From RGDT01 sp964630925 (GTDB taxonomy: Bacteria > Planctomycetota > Planctomycetia > Gemmatales > Gemmataceae), in the NCBI GenBank assembly GCA_964630925.1, contig CAZVZK010000033.1, positions 12,747-76,746 of the forward strand: 64,000 nucleotides of DNA. Direction: 5' to 3'. The notes under the pieces were generated by a model that saw nothing but the letters and a program-made list of their open reading frames with translations, was not told the origin of the DNA and did no database searches. This document shows positions 1-9,122 of this stretch, in pieces. Position numbers and translations under genes: made by a program. Every line of letters begins with the position of its first letter. Position 1 is the stretch's first letter.

Positions 1-146
1 CCTCCCCGCCGGCGCGCGGGTTCGCGGTGGTGCAGGCGGTGCTGGGGCAGTTCTACCTGGCGGTGCTGCTCGCCGACCTCGTCGGCAAGCGTGTCGCCCA
101 GGTGACGGCGCGGGGGGACGATGACAGGGCGGCGCGGGGGGGATAA
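1..146 (+). CDS. C-terminal end of an ion-channel-like membrane protein (partial)
   Basis: The reading frame is open from the left edge and stops with TAA at 144-146. About 47 residues are visible: a hydrophobic stretch (VVQAVLGQFYLAVLLADLVG) followed by a short charged tail rich in Arg and Asp. A GQFYLAVL-like run ahead of a short cytoplasmic tail is typical of the last helix of two-transmembrane potassium-channel proteins, but the selectivity filter lies outside the window. The call is an inference from the last helix only. The gene ends 44 bases before mutS on the same strand. Confidence 0.5.
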   Translation, partial: SPPARGFAVVQAVLGQFYLAVLLADLVGKRVAQVTARGDDDRAARGG

Positions 147-190
147 GGTAAGACCTGTCCCGAGAAGCGGCCCGTGGTGAAGACCGAACC

Positions 191-2791
191 ATGACGACCC
201 CGATGATGCAGCAGCACGCGGAGGCGAAGGAGCGCCACCCCGGCATGCTCCTGCTGTTCCGCGCCGGCGACTTCTACGAGCTGTTCTTCGAGGACGCCGA
301 GATCGTCTCCCGCGTGCTGAACATCGCCCTCACGACGCGCGACGGCAAGATCCCCATGGCCGGCTTCCCGCACCACGCCCTGGAGGTGCATCTACGGCGG
401 CTCCTCAAGGCCGGGCACCGCGCCGCCATCTGCGAGCAGGTCGAGGAGGCGTCCCAGGCCAAGGGCCGGCTGATCCGCCGCGAGGTCACGCGCGTCGTCA
501 CGCCCGGCACGCTGACGGACGACACGCTGCTCGACCCGCGCGGGCTGAACCACATCGTCGCCATCGTGCCGCCGCCGCGCGGCAAGGGGCCGGCGGGGCT
601 GGCGTGGGCCGAGTTGTCCACCGGCACGTTCCAGGCCGCCGACGTGGACCGAGGGCGGCTGGCGGACGAGCTGCACCGCATCGCGCCTTCCGAGGTGCTG
701 GCGGGCGAGATGGCGGCCAACGCCGAGGCGGCGCCGCTGTTCGACGCGCTGCGTGAGAGCCTGGGGACGCTGACCGTCACGCCGCGGCCCGACTGGACGT
801 TCGACGCGACCACGGCGCGGGGGTGCCTGTTGGCGCACTTCCGCGTGTCCACGATGGCCGGCTTCGGCTTCGACGACGGCCAACCCTGCCTCGCCGCCGC
901 CGGTGCCCTGCTGGCGTACTTGCAGGAGACGCTGAAGACCGGCCTGGCGCACCTGGGCAGGCTGCGGCCCTACGTCGAGTCGAAGTACCTGCTCATGGAC
1001 GAGGTGACGCGGCGCGGGCTGGAGGTGGTGCGCTCGGCCCGCGACGGCGGCAGGGCCGGCAGCCTCCTCGACTCCATGGACCGCACCGTGTCACCGATGG
1101 GGGCGCGGCTCCTGCTCGAATGGCTCCTGTCGCCGCTGGCCGACGCCCGGCCCATCGGGGCGAGATTGGACGCCGTCGCCGAGCTGGCGGACGACCACGG
1201 GCTGCGTCAGGAGATCCGCCAGCGACTGCACCGCGCGCCCGACCTGCAGCGGCTGACGGCCCGCGCCTGCACGGGCCGGGCGTCGCCGCGCGACCTCGGG
1301 GCGGTGGCGCGGGCGTTGTCGCTCCTGCCGCCGCTCAAGGCGTCGCTGGCGGGGAGGCGTTCAGCGCTGCTGGGCGAGCTGGAGGCGAGGCTGGACGTGT
1401 GCCCCGACCTGCGCGAGACGCTGGAGGCGGCGTTGGTGGAGGACCCGCCGCTGTCGGCCAAGGAGGGCGGCATCATCAAACGGGGGTACGACGCCGATCT
1501 GGACGAGCTGCACCACATCCGCACGAGCGGCAAGGAGTGGATCGCCCGCTACCAGGCGGACGAGCAGAAGCGATCCGGCATCGGAAGCCTGAAGGTCGGC
1601 TACAACGAGGTGTTCGGCTACTACATCGAGATCACGAACGCCCACCAGGCGCGGGTTCCGGAGAACTACACGCGCAAGCAGACGCTGAAGAACTGCGAGC
1701 GTTACATCACGCCGGAGCTGAAGACGTACGAGGAGAAGGTCGTCACCGCCGCCGAGCGGATCGGCCAGCGTGAGTACGAGCTGTTCTGCCGGCTGCGCGA
1801 CGCCGTGGCCGAGCGTACGGCGCGGCTGCTGGCGGCGGCCGACGTGTGCGCCGCCGTGGACGCGCTGGCGGGGCTGGCCGAGCTGGCGTCGGAGCGGGGG
1901 TACTGCCGGCCGGAGGTCGTTGACGAGCCCGTACTGGAGGTGCGCGAGGGCAAACATCCTGTCCTTGAGCAGAGCCTGCCGCCGGGGACGTTCGTGCCGA
2001 ATGACGTGCATCTGGGGCAAGAGGACGGGATGTTCCTGCTGATCACCGGGCCCAACATGGGTGGGAAAAGCGTGTACATGCGTCAATCGGCGCTTCTATT
2101 GTTGATGGCGCAGGTGGGGAGCTTCGTGCCTGCGCGATCGGCGCGGGTGGGGCTGGCGGACCGTGTGTTCACGCGCGTCGGGGCGAGCGACGACCTGGGG
2201 CGGGCGCGTTCGACGTTCATGGTGGAGATGGCGGAGGCGGCGAACATCCTGAACAACGCGACTGCCCGCAGCCTGGTGATCCTCGACGAGATCGGGCGGG
2301 GCACGAGCACGTACGACGGCGTGGCGCTGGCGTGGGGCATCACGGAGTACCTGCACGACGCCGTCGGCTGCCGCTGCCTGTTCGCGACGCACTACCACGA
2401 GCTGTCGGAGCTGGTGAACCGCCTGCCTCGGCTGCGCAACCTGAACGTGATGATCCACGAGGCGGGGGAGGAGATCATCTTCCTGCACCGCGTGGCGCCG
2501 GGGAGCAGCTACAAGAGCTACGGCGTCCACGTGGCGAAGCGGGCGGGCATCCCCGGCCAGGTGCTGGCGCGGGCGCGGGAGGTGTTGGCGGAATTGGAGT
2601 CGCGGCACGCGGCCCAGCCGGCGAAGCCGGATGCGTTGTTGAGCAAGCCGCGTCTGATGCAGACGAGCCTGTTCGCAGGGAGCGAGGACCCGGTACTTGT
2701 GGCGGTGAAGGCGGCGGACCTGAAGGCGCTGACGCCGGAGCAGGTGGTGGCGCTGGTGGGGCGTTGGCAGCGCGAGCTGGGGAAGAAGTGA
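191..2791 (+). CDS. mutS: DNA mismatch repair protein MutS
   Basis: An 866-residue MutS, full length for the family. It recognises mismatches and small loops and recruits MutL in an ATP-dependent way in the cytoplasm. The N-terminal mismatch-recognition domain contains FRAGDFYELFFEDA with the Phe-x-Glu-type wedge region. The Walker A motif GPNMGGKS lies at about residues 620-627, followed by the Walker B region LVILDEIGRGTST and the FATHYHEL switch. The ATG at 191 places the usual N-terminal start a few residues before the recognition domain. No mutL is nearby. Its stop is followed by a palindrome shared with the convergent gene. Confidence 0.98.
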   Translation: MTTPMMQQHAEAKERHPGMLLLFRAGDFYELFFEDAEIVSRVLNIALTTRDGKIPMAGFPHHALEVHLRRLLKAGHRAAICEQVEEASQAKGRLIRREVTRVVTPGTLTDDTLLDPRGLNHIVAIVPPPRGKGPAGLAWAELSTGTFQAADVDRGRLADELHRIAPSEVLAGEMAANAEAAPLFDALRESLGTLTVTPRPDWTFDATTARGCLLAHFRVSTMAGFGFDDGQPCLAAAGALLAYLQETLKTGLAHLGRLRPYVESKYLLMDEVTRRGLEVVRSARDGGRAGSLLDSMDRTVSPMGARLLLEWLLSPLADARPIGARLDAVAELADDHGLRQEIRQRLHRAPDLQRLTARACTGRASPRDLGAVARALSLLPPLKASLAGRRSALLGELEARLDVCPDLRETLEAALVEDPPLSAKEGGIIKRGYDADLDELHHIRTSGKEWIARYQADEQKRSGIGSLKVGYNEVFGYYIEITNAHQARVPENYTRKQTLKNCERYITPELKTYEEKVVTAAERIGQREYELFCRLRDAVAERTARLLAAADVCAAVDALAGLAELASERGYCRPEVVDEPVLEVREGKHPVLEQSLPPGTFVPNDVHLGQEDGMFLLITGPNMGGKSVYMRQSALLLLMAQVGSFVPARSARVGLADRVFTRVGASDDLGRARSTFMVEMAEAANILNNATARSLVILDEIGRGTSTYDGVALAWGITEYLHDAVGCRCLFATHYHELSELVNRLPRLRNLNVMIHEAGEEIIFLHRVAPGSSYKSYGVHVAKRAGIPGQVLARAREVLAELESRHAAQPAKPDALLSKPRLMQTSLFAGSEDPVLVAVKAADLKALTPEQVVALVGRWQRELGKK

Positions 2792-2818
2792 TGGGGCGGC
2801 GCCCGGCGTGAAAGGGTA

Positions 2819-2850
2819 CGGCCCCGGAGGGGCAGCTCCCTCCGGGGCCG
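2819..2850. terminator. Bidirectional terminator-like hairpin after mutS
   Basis: A perfect 13-base-pair GC-rich stem (2819-2831 with 2838-2850) closes a 6-base loop, GCAGCT. It lies between the convergent mutS and DUF2007 genes. There is no clear U tract on either strand, so intrinsic termination is inferred from position and stem strength. Confidence 0.65.
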
Positions 2851-2876
2851 TGGGTGGGTACGGGGAGCGCTGCGCG

Positions 2877-3092
2877 TCAGTGGGCGCAGCCGCCGAGGAC
2901 CTCCTGGGCGCGCTGCACGTTGGCGCGGTGGACCCACACGTCGGCCTGCCGGCCGGCGACGTTGTCCACCCACACCGTCATCTCCTCGCCCACCTGGCAC
3001 TCGATGCCCTCCGCCTCCAGGGCGGCGCGCCACCGGGCGGCCACACTCCGGTTCGACGTCGTCGCCAGGCAGACGATCTCGTTGTCGCTCAT
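2877..3092 (-). CDS. DUF2007-type putative signal-transducing protein
   Basis: A small 71-residue cytoplasmic protein. The pattern of an N-terminal beta strand (EIVCLATTSNRSVAARWRAALEAEGIECQV), a central VWVDNV...GRQADVWVH stretch and a terminal helix (ANVQRAQEVLGG) matches DUF2007, a ferredoxin-like family of unknown role with a few annotations as a signal-transducing protein. A GGAGGGG ribosome binding site precedes the ATG by about 7 bases. It lies 46 bases downstream of the S9 peptidase gene on the same strand and could be cotranscribed with it. Confidence 0.82.
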   Translation of the reverse strand: MSDNEIVCLATTSNRSVAARWRAALEAEGIECQVGEEMTVWVDNVAGRQADVWVHRANVQRAQEVLGGCAH

Positions 3093-3138
3093 GACCGCAC
3101 CCCTCCGGCTCGTGCCCCCAGACTCCGTGTCGCACGCC

Positions 3139-5883
3139 TCAATCCCGCACCACCCGGAATCCCCGGTACGCCGGGGCGGACCCCGACGCTCCGGATTTCC
3201 CGTCGGCCGGGGTGTCGGCGCTGCCGCCGGACGGCCTTCCCTCGCCGTCGTCGTCCACCCACTCGGCCACGTTCCCGCCCAGGTCGTACACGGGATCGTC
3301 TTCCCCCGTGCCCCGCCCCAGGCCCACCTCCTTGATCAGCGCCCCCTCGCCCAGCTCGCGCAGCTTCTCGCGCAGCGCCTCGGCGTCCTCGGGGTTCACC
3401 GCGTGGCCAGCCCACGCGTCCAGGGTGTTCTCTCCCGCCTTCGGGCCCTCATGTATTTTTTCCGATTCCTTCACCGACGGCAAGCGATATCGCCGCCCCG
3501 TCGCCTTGCTCAGCCAGGCGCAGTACGCTTTCGCCTGCTTGAACGTGATGTGCGTCGCGGGGTGATTCTCCCGCCCCGCCGGCACCGCGTAGGACGGGTC
3601 GAAGGCGGCGAATTGCGCCCGCGTCACCTCGAACCGGCCCACCGTGACGCCCTCCAACAGTACCGTCTCCGGCGTCAGCACCCGGCGTACGGTCTCCCCG
3701 TACACCCCGCCCACCTTCGCCGCCTTCCGTCGCTTCAACGCCCAGGCGAGGGGGGAGTCGTCCTTGAGGGCGTCGAGTTTGAGCTTTTCGGCCCCGAAGA
3801 GGTGGCGGGCGAACCACGCCAGCGACTCCTCGATGTTGCGCCGCTGCGAGGACAGTTTCTTCAGGGAGTGCTTCTCGCCGGGGTATTGCACGAAACGCAC
3901 CGGCACCTTGCCGAGCTGCTGCAGGCCGCGGTACAGCGCCCACCCCTGCTGCGGGTGGACGACGCGGTCCTCGGTCCCCCACAGGACGAGCGTCGGCGTG
4001 CGGACCTTCGCCAGATCGTGGAACGGCGACTTGCGCCGGTACAGCTCCAGATCCTCCAAGGGCGACTTGCCGAGGTAGAAGCGGTCGAACGCCTCGCCGA
4101 ACTCGCACGACGACCAGTCGGAGACGTACTCCACGGTGCCGGCCCCGGAGACGGCGGCCTTGTAGCGCGTGGTCCGCGTGATCAGCACGTTCGTCAGGAT
4201 CGCGCCGTTCGACCACCCTTGCAGCCCCAGCCGCGCCCGGTCCACCAGGCCGCGCGAGATGAGTGCATCCACGCCCTTCTCGATGTCCTCCAGCTCCGGC
4301 TCGCAATACTTGCCGTCGGCGATGGATTCGAGCCACTTGCGGCCGTAGCCGGTGCTGCCGTGGTAGTTGGGCTTGAGGACGAACGCGCCGCGCTGGCACA
4401 GGAGGTTGGCCGGGTACGCCCAGTGCTCGTCCCAGGCGTCGAGGTCGGCGCTGGCCGGGCCGCCGTGGATCTGCACGACGCAGGCGTAACGCTTGCCCTC
4501 GGTGTAATCGTGCGGGTAGTAGAGGATGCCCTGCACGTCGTCCCCGTAAGCGCCCTTCCAGTGGACGACCTCGGCGCGGGCCTTGCGGCGATTCGCGAAG
4601 TGGGAATTCAGAGGGGCGAGGGGGCGCGGGTCTTCCAGCTTGCCCTTGTCGAGGCGGGCGACGTACCACTCGGGGGGCTTGCTGGCTGCCGAGTGCTGGT
4701 AGAGGACGGTCTTGCCGTCGGGCGTGGCGTGGATGTCGAAGATGCGTGGGGGGTGCTTGCCGTGGATGAAGGTGACGGCCCGCTTGCCGTCCTTCCACGC
4801 CAGGCGGACGGGGCGGTGGTGGACGCCCTCGCCGAGGAGGGTGATGACGCCGCCGTCCTTGAGGGCGGTGACGGAGGTGCCGGGCTCGGCGAGGCCGGCG
4901 GGCCAGTCCAGCGGCAGGCGGCGGATGCCACCGGCGAGCGGCTCGTAGACCAGCTCCGGCACGCCGGCCTGGTCGAGGCGCGGCTTGCTGGAGACGCGGT
5001 CCACCGCGAAGTAGCCCTTGCTGTCGGGCGACCAGACGGCGTGTGCAATGTTCAGGTTGGGGTCGGCGAGGGCACGGCGGCTGGTGCCCTTCGTCAGGTC
5101 GTGCAGATGCCAGACCGGCTTGGTGGCGTTGTCGTAGGCGTAACGCAGGGTGCGGGCGTGCTGGGCGAGCGCCCACTTCCCATCCGGCGAGACGTACAGG
5201 CCCTCGATGCGCCCGGTGTTGCGGGTGAGGCGCGTGACCTTCTTGCCCTCGACCTCGACCTTGAAGAGGCGGACGGGCGGCTCGTTGGCGTCGTCCTCGA
5301 CGGGGCCGGCATCGTCCTTACCCTCCTTGCGGAGGGTCTCGGCGCGGGTCGCCTCCTCCTGGGCGGTGAAGACGAGGGCGTCGTCGCCGGCCCAGCCGAA
5401 TCGGAGGACCGGGCGCTTGCCCTCGGTGAGCCGCCACGGCTCGCCGCCGGTGGGGTCCATCAGCCAGACCTGCGCATGCGGGCCGTCCTCCTTCTCCTCT
5501 TCGTCCTCGCGTCCGCGGCGGCGTTTGTCCTTCGATTTGGGCGCGGGGCGGCTGGAGAGGAAGGCGATGAGCTTGCCGTCGGGGGACCACGTCGGGTTGG
5601 ATGCGCCGTCGGGGCCGCGGGTGAGCTGCACCTGGCGGAGGGTGGTGAGGTCGGTGCGGAAGATGTGGCCGACGTGCTCGTTCCTGTCCTTGTCGGCGGT
5701 GTGCTTGACCCAGAGGACGAATTTGCCGTCGGGGGAGAAGGCCCAGGAGGAGGCAGACTCCTGGTTGACCACGTCGTCAGGGGCCCAGGGCGCGTACGTG
5801 ACCGGGGGCGGGGAGGCCGCCTGTGCAGACGGCACCGCCAGCAGTAGCAGCAGGAGCAGCGACTGGGTACGCAAAGGCACCAA
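3139..5883 (-). CDS. Secreted S9 prolyl-oligopeptidase-family peptidase fused to a sulfatase-modifying-factor (FGE-like) domain
   Basis: A 914-residue exported protein. Residues 1-22 form a signal peptide (leucine-rich core, cleavage near AQA-AS). Residues about 25-400 carry TolB/WD40-like propeller repeats (FSPDGKFVLWV, WSPDGKLIAFLSS). Residues about 430-700 are the alpha/beta hydrolase domain with the S9 triad: Ser558 in GWSNG, Asp639 in GTEDRVV and His672 in GEKHS. From about residue 745 comes an FGE/SUMF1-like domain (VGRFEVTRAQFAAFD, YRLPSVKESE, DLGGNVAEWVDD, YRGFRVVRD). The first codon is TTG at 5883; a GTG follows immediately. The peptidase probably cleaves peptides in the periplasm. 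The SUMF1-like domain lacks visible evidence of the catalytic Cys pair, so a binding role is as likely as catalysis. Confidence 0.92.
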   Translation of the reverse strand: MVPLRTQSLLLLLLLAVPSAQAASPPPVTYAPWAPDDVVNQESASSWAFSPDGKFVLWVKHTADKDRNEHVGHIFRTDLTTLRQVQLTRGPDGASNPTWSPDGKLIAFLSSRPAPKSKDKRRRGREDEEEKEDGPHAQVWLMDPTGGEPWRLTEGKRPVLRFGWAGDDALVFTAQEEATRAETLRKEGKDDAGPVEDDANEPPVRLFKVEVEGKKVTRLTRNTGRIEGLYVSPDGKWALAQHARTLRYAYDNATKPVWHLHDLTKGTSRRALADPNLNIAHAVWSPDSKGYFAVDRVSSKPRLDQAGVPELVYEPLAGGIRRLPLDWPAGLAEPGTSVTALKDGGVITLLGEGVHHRPVRLAWKDGKRAVTFIHGKHPPRIFDIHATPDGKTVLYQHSAASKPPEWYVARLDKGKLEDPRPLAPLNSHFANRRKARAEVVHWKGAYGDDVQGILYYPHDYTEGKRYACVVQIHGGPASADLDAWDEHWAYPANLLCQRGAFVLKPNYHGSTGYGRKWLESIADGKYCEPELEDIEKGVDALISRGLVDRARLGLQGWSNGAILTNVLITRTTRYKAAVSGAGTVEYVSDWSSCEFGEAFDRFYLGKSPLEDLELYRRKSPFHDLAKVRTPTLVLWGTEDRVVHPQQGWALYRGLQQLGKVPVRFVQYPGEKHSLKKLSSQRRNIEESLAWFARHLFGAEKLKLDALKDDSPLAWALKRRKAAKVGGVYGETVRRVLTPETVLLEGVTVGRFEVTRAQFAAFDPSYAVPAGRENHPATHITFKQAKAYCAWLSKATGRRYRLPSVKESEKIHEGPKAGENTLDAWAGHAVNPEDAEALREKLRELGEGALIKEVGLGRGTGEDDPVYDLGGNVAEWVDDDGEGRPSGGSADTPADGKSGASGSAPAYRGFRVVRD

Positions 5884-5956
5884 GCTCCGGTGAGGGTAGG
5901 CGTATCATACCCGGCCGTGAAGGAATTGCCAGGGGGCGCGTGAGGATTTCGCGAGG

Positions 5957-5987
5957 TTGCCGGGGAGGGGGTATGTGGGCGTATAAT
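5957..5987 (+). promoter_or_regulatory. Candidate sigma70-type promoter for htpG
   Basis: A perfect TATAAT lies at 5982-5987, 35 bases before the htpG ATG. The nearest -35-like hexamer is TTGCCG at 5957-5962, giving a 19-base spacer, longer than ideal. No CIRCE element is visible. On the opposite strand a TATGAT (5904-5909) may serve the divergent S9 peptidase gene. Confidence 0.4.
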
Positions 5988-6022
5988 GGGGGCAAAGTTG
6001 GTCAGTGAGGGATAGAGACGCC

Positions 6023-7873
6023 ATGCCAGAGACGATGGAGTTCCGCACGGAGCTGAAGCAGCTCCTGCACCTGATCACGCACTCGCTGTACTCGAACAAG
6101 GAGATCTTCCTCCGCGAGCTGATCAGCAACGCCAGCGACGCCATCAACAAGGCGCGCTTCGACTCGCTGTCCCGCGAGGACATGCTCGAGGGCGACCGCG
6201 ACTGGAAGATCCGCATCCGGGCCGACAAGGACGCCGGCACCCTGACAGTTTCCGACAACGGCATCGGCCTCGACCGGGCCGGGGCCGTCGAGAACCTCGG
6301 CACCATCGCCAAGTCGGGCACCCGAGCGTTCCTGGAGGCGATGCGCCAGCAGGGCGAGCAGAAGGCCGCCGCCCCGGAGCTGATCGGGCAGTTCGGCGTC
6401 GGGTTCTACTCGGCGTTCATGGTGGCGGACCGCGTCACGGTGGTGTCGCGCATGGCCGGGACCAAGGAGGGCGTGCGCTGGGAGTCGGAGGGCCAGGGCG
6501 AGTTCAGCGTCGAGCCGGCGGAGAAGGAGAAACGCGGCACGGACGTGATCCTGCACCTGAAGAAGGAGGAGCGCGAGCTCCTGGAGCCGTGGCGTCTGCG
6601 GCAGATCATCCGCAAGTTCTCCGACTTCATCGAGCATCCGGTCGTCATGGATGTGGAGACGGAGAAGGACGGCAAGAAGGAGGTCACCGAGGAGACGGTC
6701 AACTCGCGCAAGGCGGTGTGGCTGCGGGCCAAGGGCGAGGTGACGGCGGAGGAGCACGCGGAGTTCTACAAGCAGATCAGCCACGACTTCCACGCGCCCC
6801 TGGAGACGATCCACTACGCCGCCGAGGGCACGCACGAGTTCAAGGCGCTGCTGTACATCCCGGCGGAGAAGCCGTTCGGCATGCAGTTCGGCGAGTACAA
6901 GTGGGGCCTGCGGCTGTACATCCAGCGCGTCCTCATCATGGACCACTGCGAGGCGTTGCTGCCCGCGTGGCTGCGTTTCGTGCAGGGGGTGGTCGATTCG
7001 TCGGACCTGCCGCTGAACATCTCGAGGGAGCTTCTTCAGGAGAACGCCCTACTCAACCAGTTGAAGACGAGCGTGACGCGCAGCGTGCTGAAGGCGTTGG
7101 AGGGGATGAAGGAGACGGAGTACGAGAAGTACGTTGGGTTCTTCAAGGAGTTCGGCTCGATCCTCAAGGAGGGGCCGTCGCGCGACCGGGGCAACGCCGA
7201 GAAGGTGGCGGACCTCCTCCTCTTCGAGTCGCTCAAGACGCCGGCCGGGCAATTCACGACCCTGGCGAAGTACGTCGAGGGGATGCCGGAGGGGCAGAAC
7301 GAGATCCTGTACCTGACGGGCGAGGCGCGCGAGCAGCTGGAGAATTCGCCTTATGTCGAGGCGACCAAGGCGGCGGGGCGCGACGTGCTGCTGCTGACGG
7401 ACCCGGTGGACGAGTACCTGATGATGGGCCTGCCCGAGTACAAGGGCAAGAAGTTCCAGGCCGCCGACACGGCCGCCCCGGCGGGCGAGGTCGATGCGGC
7501 GGAGAAGGAGAAGTACGCCCCCGTGCTGGGGAGGCTGAAATCGCTGCTGCCGGAGGTGGCGGACGTGCGCCTGACGGCGCGGCTGACGGAGGGGCCGTGC
7601 TGCCTGGTGGCGGACGGCATGTCGGCGAACTTCGAGCGGATGATGGCGCGGTGGGGTCGGGAGGCGACCCCGGTGAAGCGGGTGCTGGAGCTGAACCCGG
7701 CGAACGCGGCCGTGAAGGGCCTCCTGGCGCTGCCGGAGACGAAGCTGGAGCTGCACGCGCGCCTGCTGTACGATCTGGCCGTGATCGGCGAGGGGTCGCG
7801 TGTGAAGGACCCGGGGGCGTTGGCGCGGCGAGTGGGCGAGCTGCTGGCGCGGGACGTGTCTTCTGGGGCGTGA
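6023..7873 (+). CDS. htpG: Molecular chaperone HtpG (Hsp90 family)
   Basis: A 616-residue bacterial Hsp90. The N-terminal GHKL ATPase domain shows FLRELISNASDA (Glu and Asn for Mg-ATP), DNGIG and GQFGVGFYSAF. The middle domain contains RRVLIMD-like IQRVLIMDHCE and SSDLPLNISRE, and the C-terminal dimerisation domain ends at about residue 616. The ATG at 6023 is preferred because the protein then begins PETMEFRTELKQLL, as in other HtpG proteins; an upstream in-frame GTG at 6005 would add six atypical residues. It folds client proteins in the cytoplasm under stress. It is transcribed alone, followed by an intergenic repeat region. Confidence 0.97.
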   Translation: MPETMEFRTELKQLLHLITHSLYSNKEIFLRELISNASDAINKARFDSLSREDMLEGDRDWKIRIRADKDAGTLTVSDNGIGLDRAGAVENLGTIAKSGTRAFLEAMRQQGEQKAAAPELIGQFGVGFYSAFMVADRVTVVSRMAGTKEGVRWESEGQGEFSVEPAEKEKRGTDVILHLKKEERELLEPWRLRQIIRKFSDFIEHPVVMDVETEKDGKKEVTEETVNSRKAVWLRAKGEVTAEEHAEFYKQISHDFHAPLETIHYAAEGTHEFKALLYIPAEKPFGMQFGEYKWGLRLYIQRVLIMDHCEALLPAWLRFVQGVVDSSDLPLNISRELLQENALLNQLKTSVTRSVLKALEGMKETEYEKYVGFFKEFGSILKEGPSRDRGNAEKVADLLLFESLKTPAGQFTTLAKYVEGMPEGQNEILYLTGEAREQLENSPYVEATKAAGRDVLLLTDPVDEYLMMGLPEYKGKKFQAADTAAPAGEVDAAEKEKYAPVLGRLKSLLPEVADVRLTARLTEGPCCLVADGMSANFERMMARWGREATPVKRVLELNPANAAVKGLLALPETKLELHARLLYDLAVIGEGSRVKDPGALARRVGELLARDVSSGA

Positions 7874-7887
7874 GCGGATCTCGGCGC

Positions 7888-7961
7888 GCTCGCCGAAGAC
7901 GAGAGCCGCTGACGCTCCACTCGGGGCGCTGACGCGGCCCCGCTCGCCGAAGACGAGAGCC
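7888..7961. repeat. Compound intergenic repeat downstream of htpG
   Basis: A 20-base unit is repeated directly at 7888-7907 and 7942-7961. Between them, 7908-7948 holds a 41-base sequence that recurs at 63699-63739 with 3 mismatches, again just downstream of a gene. The stretch starts 14 bases after the htpG stop, so a role in transcription termination or mRNA stability is possible. No coding capacity is apparent. Confidence 0.7.
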
Positions 7962-8059
7962 CCTCACGCCCCGGCGCCAGCGAAACGCCCTTGATTCCGC
8001 CGCCGCCGGCGGGGTAGGAAGGTGCGGTTCAACATCACAGCCCCACCCGAGGCCGCGCC

Positions 8060-8824
8060 ATGTCCAAGCCGACTGGCCGCATCGTCGCCCTCTCACCGTT
8101 CCGCCGCATGGTGGACGGCCTGATGCAATTCAGCCGGGCCGTCCCCGCCGTCACCGCCGACCGCCGCATGGACCTCGCCCCCCTCGTCGCCGCCCGCGCG
8201 GCCTCGCCGCTGCGGCCCGCGTGGTCCGTCCTCTTCGCCCGCGCCTTCGCCCTCGTCGCGCGCGACACCCCGGTCCTGCGGCAGTCGTACCTCCAGCTCC
8301 CGTGGGCACGCCTCTACGAGCACCCGCACTCCGTCACCGCCCTCAACGTCGAACGCCGCGTCGGCGACGAGGACGTGATCCTCTTCTGCCTCATCCGCGC
8401 CCCGGAGAACCGCACCCTGGCCGAGATCGACGCCATCGTCAAGCACCACCAGACGGCCCCCGTCGAGACGCTGCGCCCGTACCAGCGTGCCGTCAACCTG
8501 TCGCGCGTCCCCTGGCCGTTCCGCCAGTGGTTCTGGTGGCTGGCGCTCAACCTCATCGGCAAGCAGCGGTGCCGCAACTTCGGCACGTTCAGCGTCTCGT
8601 CGGTCGCCTCGCGTGGCGCCGGCCTCGTCACCGTCCTGCCCATCCTGACGGCGTCGATCCATTACGGCCTGTTCGACGGCACGCGTCTCGACGTGCGTCT
8701 GACGTTCGACCACCGCGTCCTCGACGGCGCGACGGCGGCGCGTGCCCTCACCGACCTGGAGTCCGTCCTCACCCGCGAGATGGTCCGCGAGCTGGAGATC
8801 CCGCGCAGCGCCGCGGCGGCTTGA
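8060..8824 (+). CDS. Stand-alone 2-oxoacid dehydrogenase E2-type acyltransferase domain protein
   Basis: A 254-residue protein resembling only the catalytic domain of dihydrolipoamide acyltransferases of the chloramphenicol-acetyltransferase fold. The C-terminal hallmark HRVLDG is present, with His218 and Asp222 forming the usual HxxxDG active site; GTFSVSSV and LRLTFDH-like LDVRLTFDHRV surround it. There is no lipoyl domain and no peripheral-subunit-binding domain, and no E1 or E3 gene is nearby, so it is unlikely to be part of a pyruvate dehydrogenase complex. An acyl transfer reaction with an unknown acceptor is the most that can be inferred. Confidence 0.83.
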   Translation: MSKPTGRIVALSPFRRMVDGLMQFSRAVPAVTADRRMDLAPLVAARAASPLRPAWSVLFARAFALVARDTPVLRQSYLQLPWARLYEHPHSVTALNVERRVGDEDVILFCLIRAPENRTLAEIDAIVKHHQTAPVETLRPYQRAVNLSRVPWPFRQWFWWLALNLIGKQRCRNFGTFSVSSVASRGAGLVTVLPILTASIHYGLFDGTRLDVRLTFDHRVLDGATAARALTDLESVLTREMVRELEIPRSAAAA

Positions 8825-8846
8825 TCGCGCCCGAGGCCGGGCCCGC

Positions 8847-9101
8847 TCAGGTATTCTCCACGGTTGTCCGCTCCTCACCCCCGGCTTCCTTGTCCGTGAT
8901 GATCCCCGCGGCCTTCAACTTCTCGACGAATTCGGCGAACAGCGCCTGATCGAGCTGAAGTGTCTTCATGCCACGCGGACACACTCCCCGGACCGTGATC
9001 CCCGACGGCAGGTGTCGGTAGGCGTACTCACCGCACCGCCCTGGGCCGAAGTACCAGTGGCTGCGCTCGATGTCTTCGGGAGGGATTCCTGGGATTGGCA
9101 T
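8847..9101 (-). CDS. Small hypothetical protein
   Basis: An 84-residue protein I do not recognise. It opens with a proline-rich segment (MPIPGIPPEDIERSHWYFGPG), has a central GITVRGVCPRG strand and ends with a probable helix (LDQALFAEFVEKLKAAGI) and an acidic tail. It has no signal peptide or membrane segment. It sits convergent with the acyltransferase gene and 21 bases downstream of the metallophosphoesterase gene on the same strand, with which it may be cotranscribed. Confidence 0.55.
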   Translation of the reverse strand: MPIPGIPPEDIERSHWYFGPGRCGEYAYRHLPSGITVRGVCPRGMKTLQLDQALFAEFVEKLKAAGIITDKEAGGEERTTVENT

Positions 9102-9122
9102 GCCGCCCGTGCCTCCAGCCCG

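Noticed and set aside
2854..5847. A 997-codon plus-strand open frame opposite the S9 peptidase
   Set aside because: Antisense shadow; composition is low-complexity and lacks motifs, while the minus strand carries the full S9 triad.
5884..6022. CIRCE operator or sigma32-like promoter in front of htpG
   Set aside because: No TTAGCACTC-type inverted repeat and no CCCCAT-type -10 could be found.
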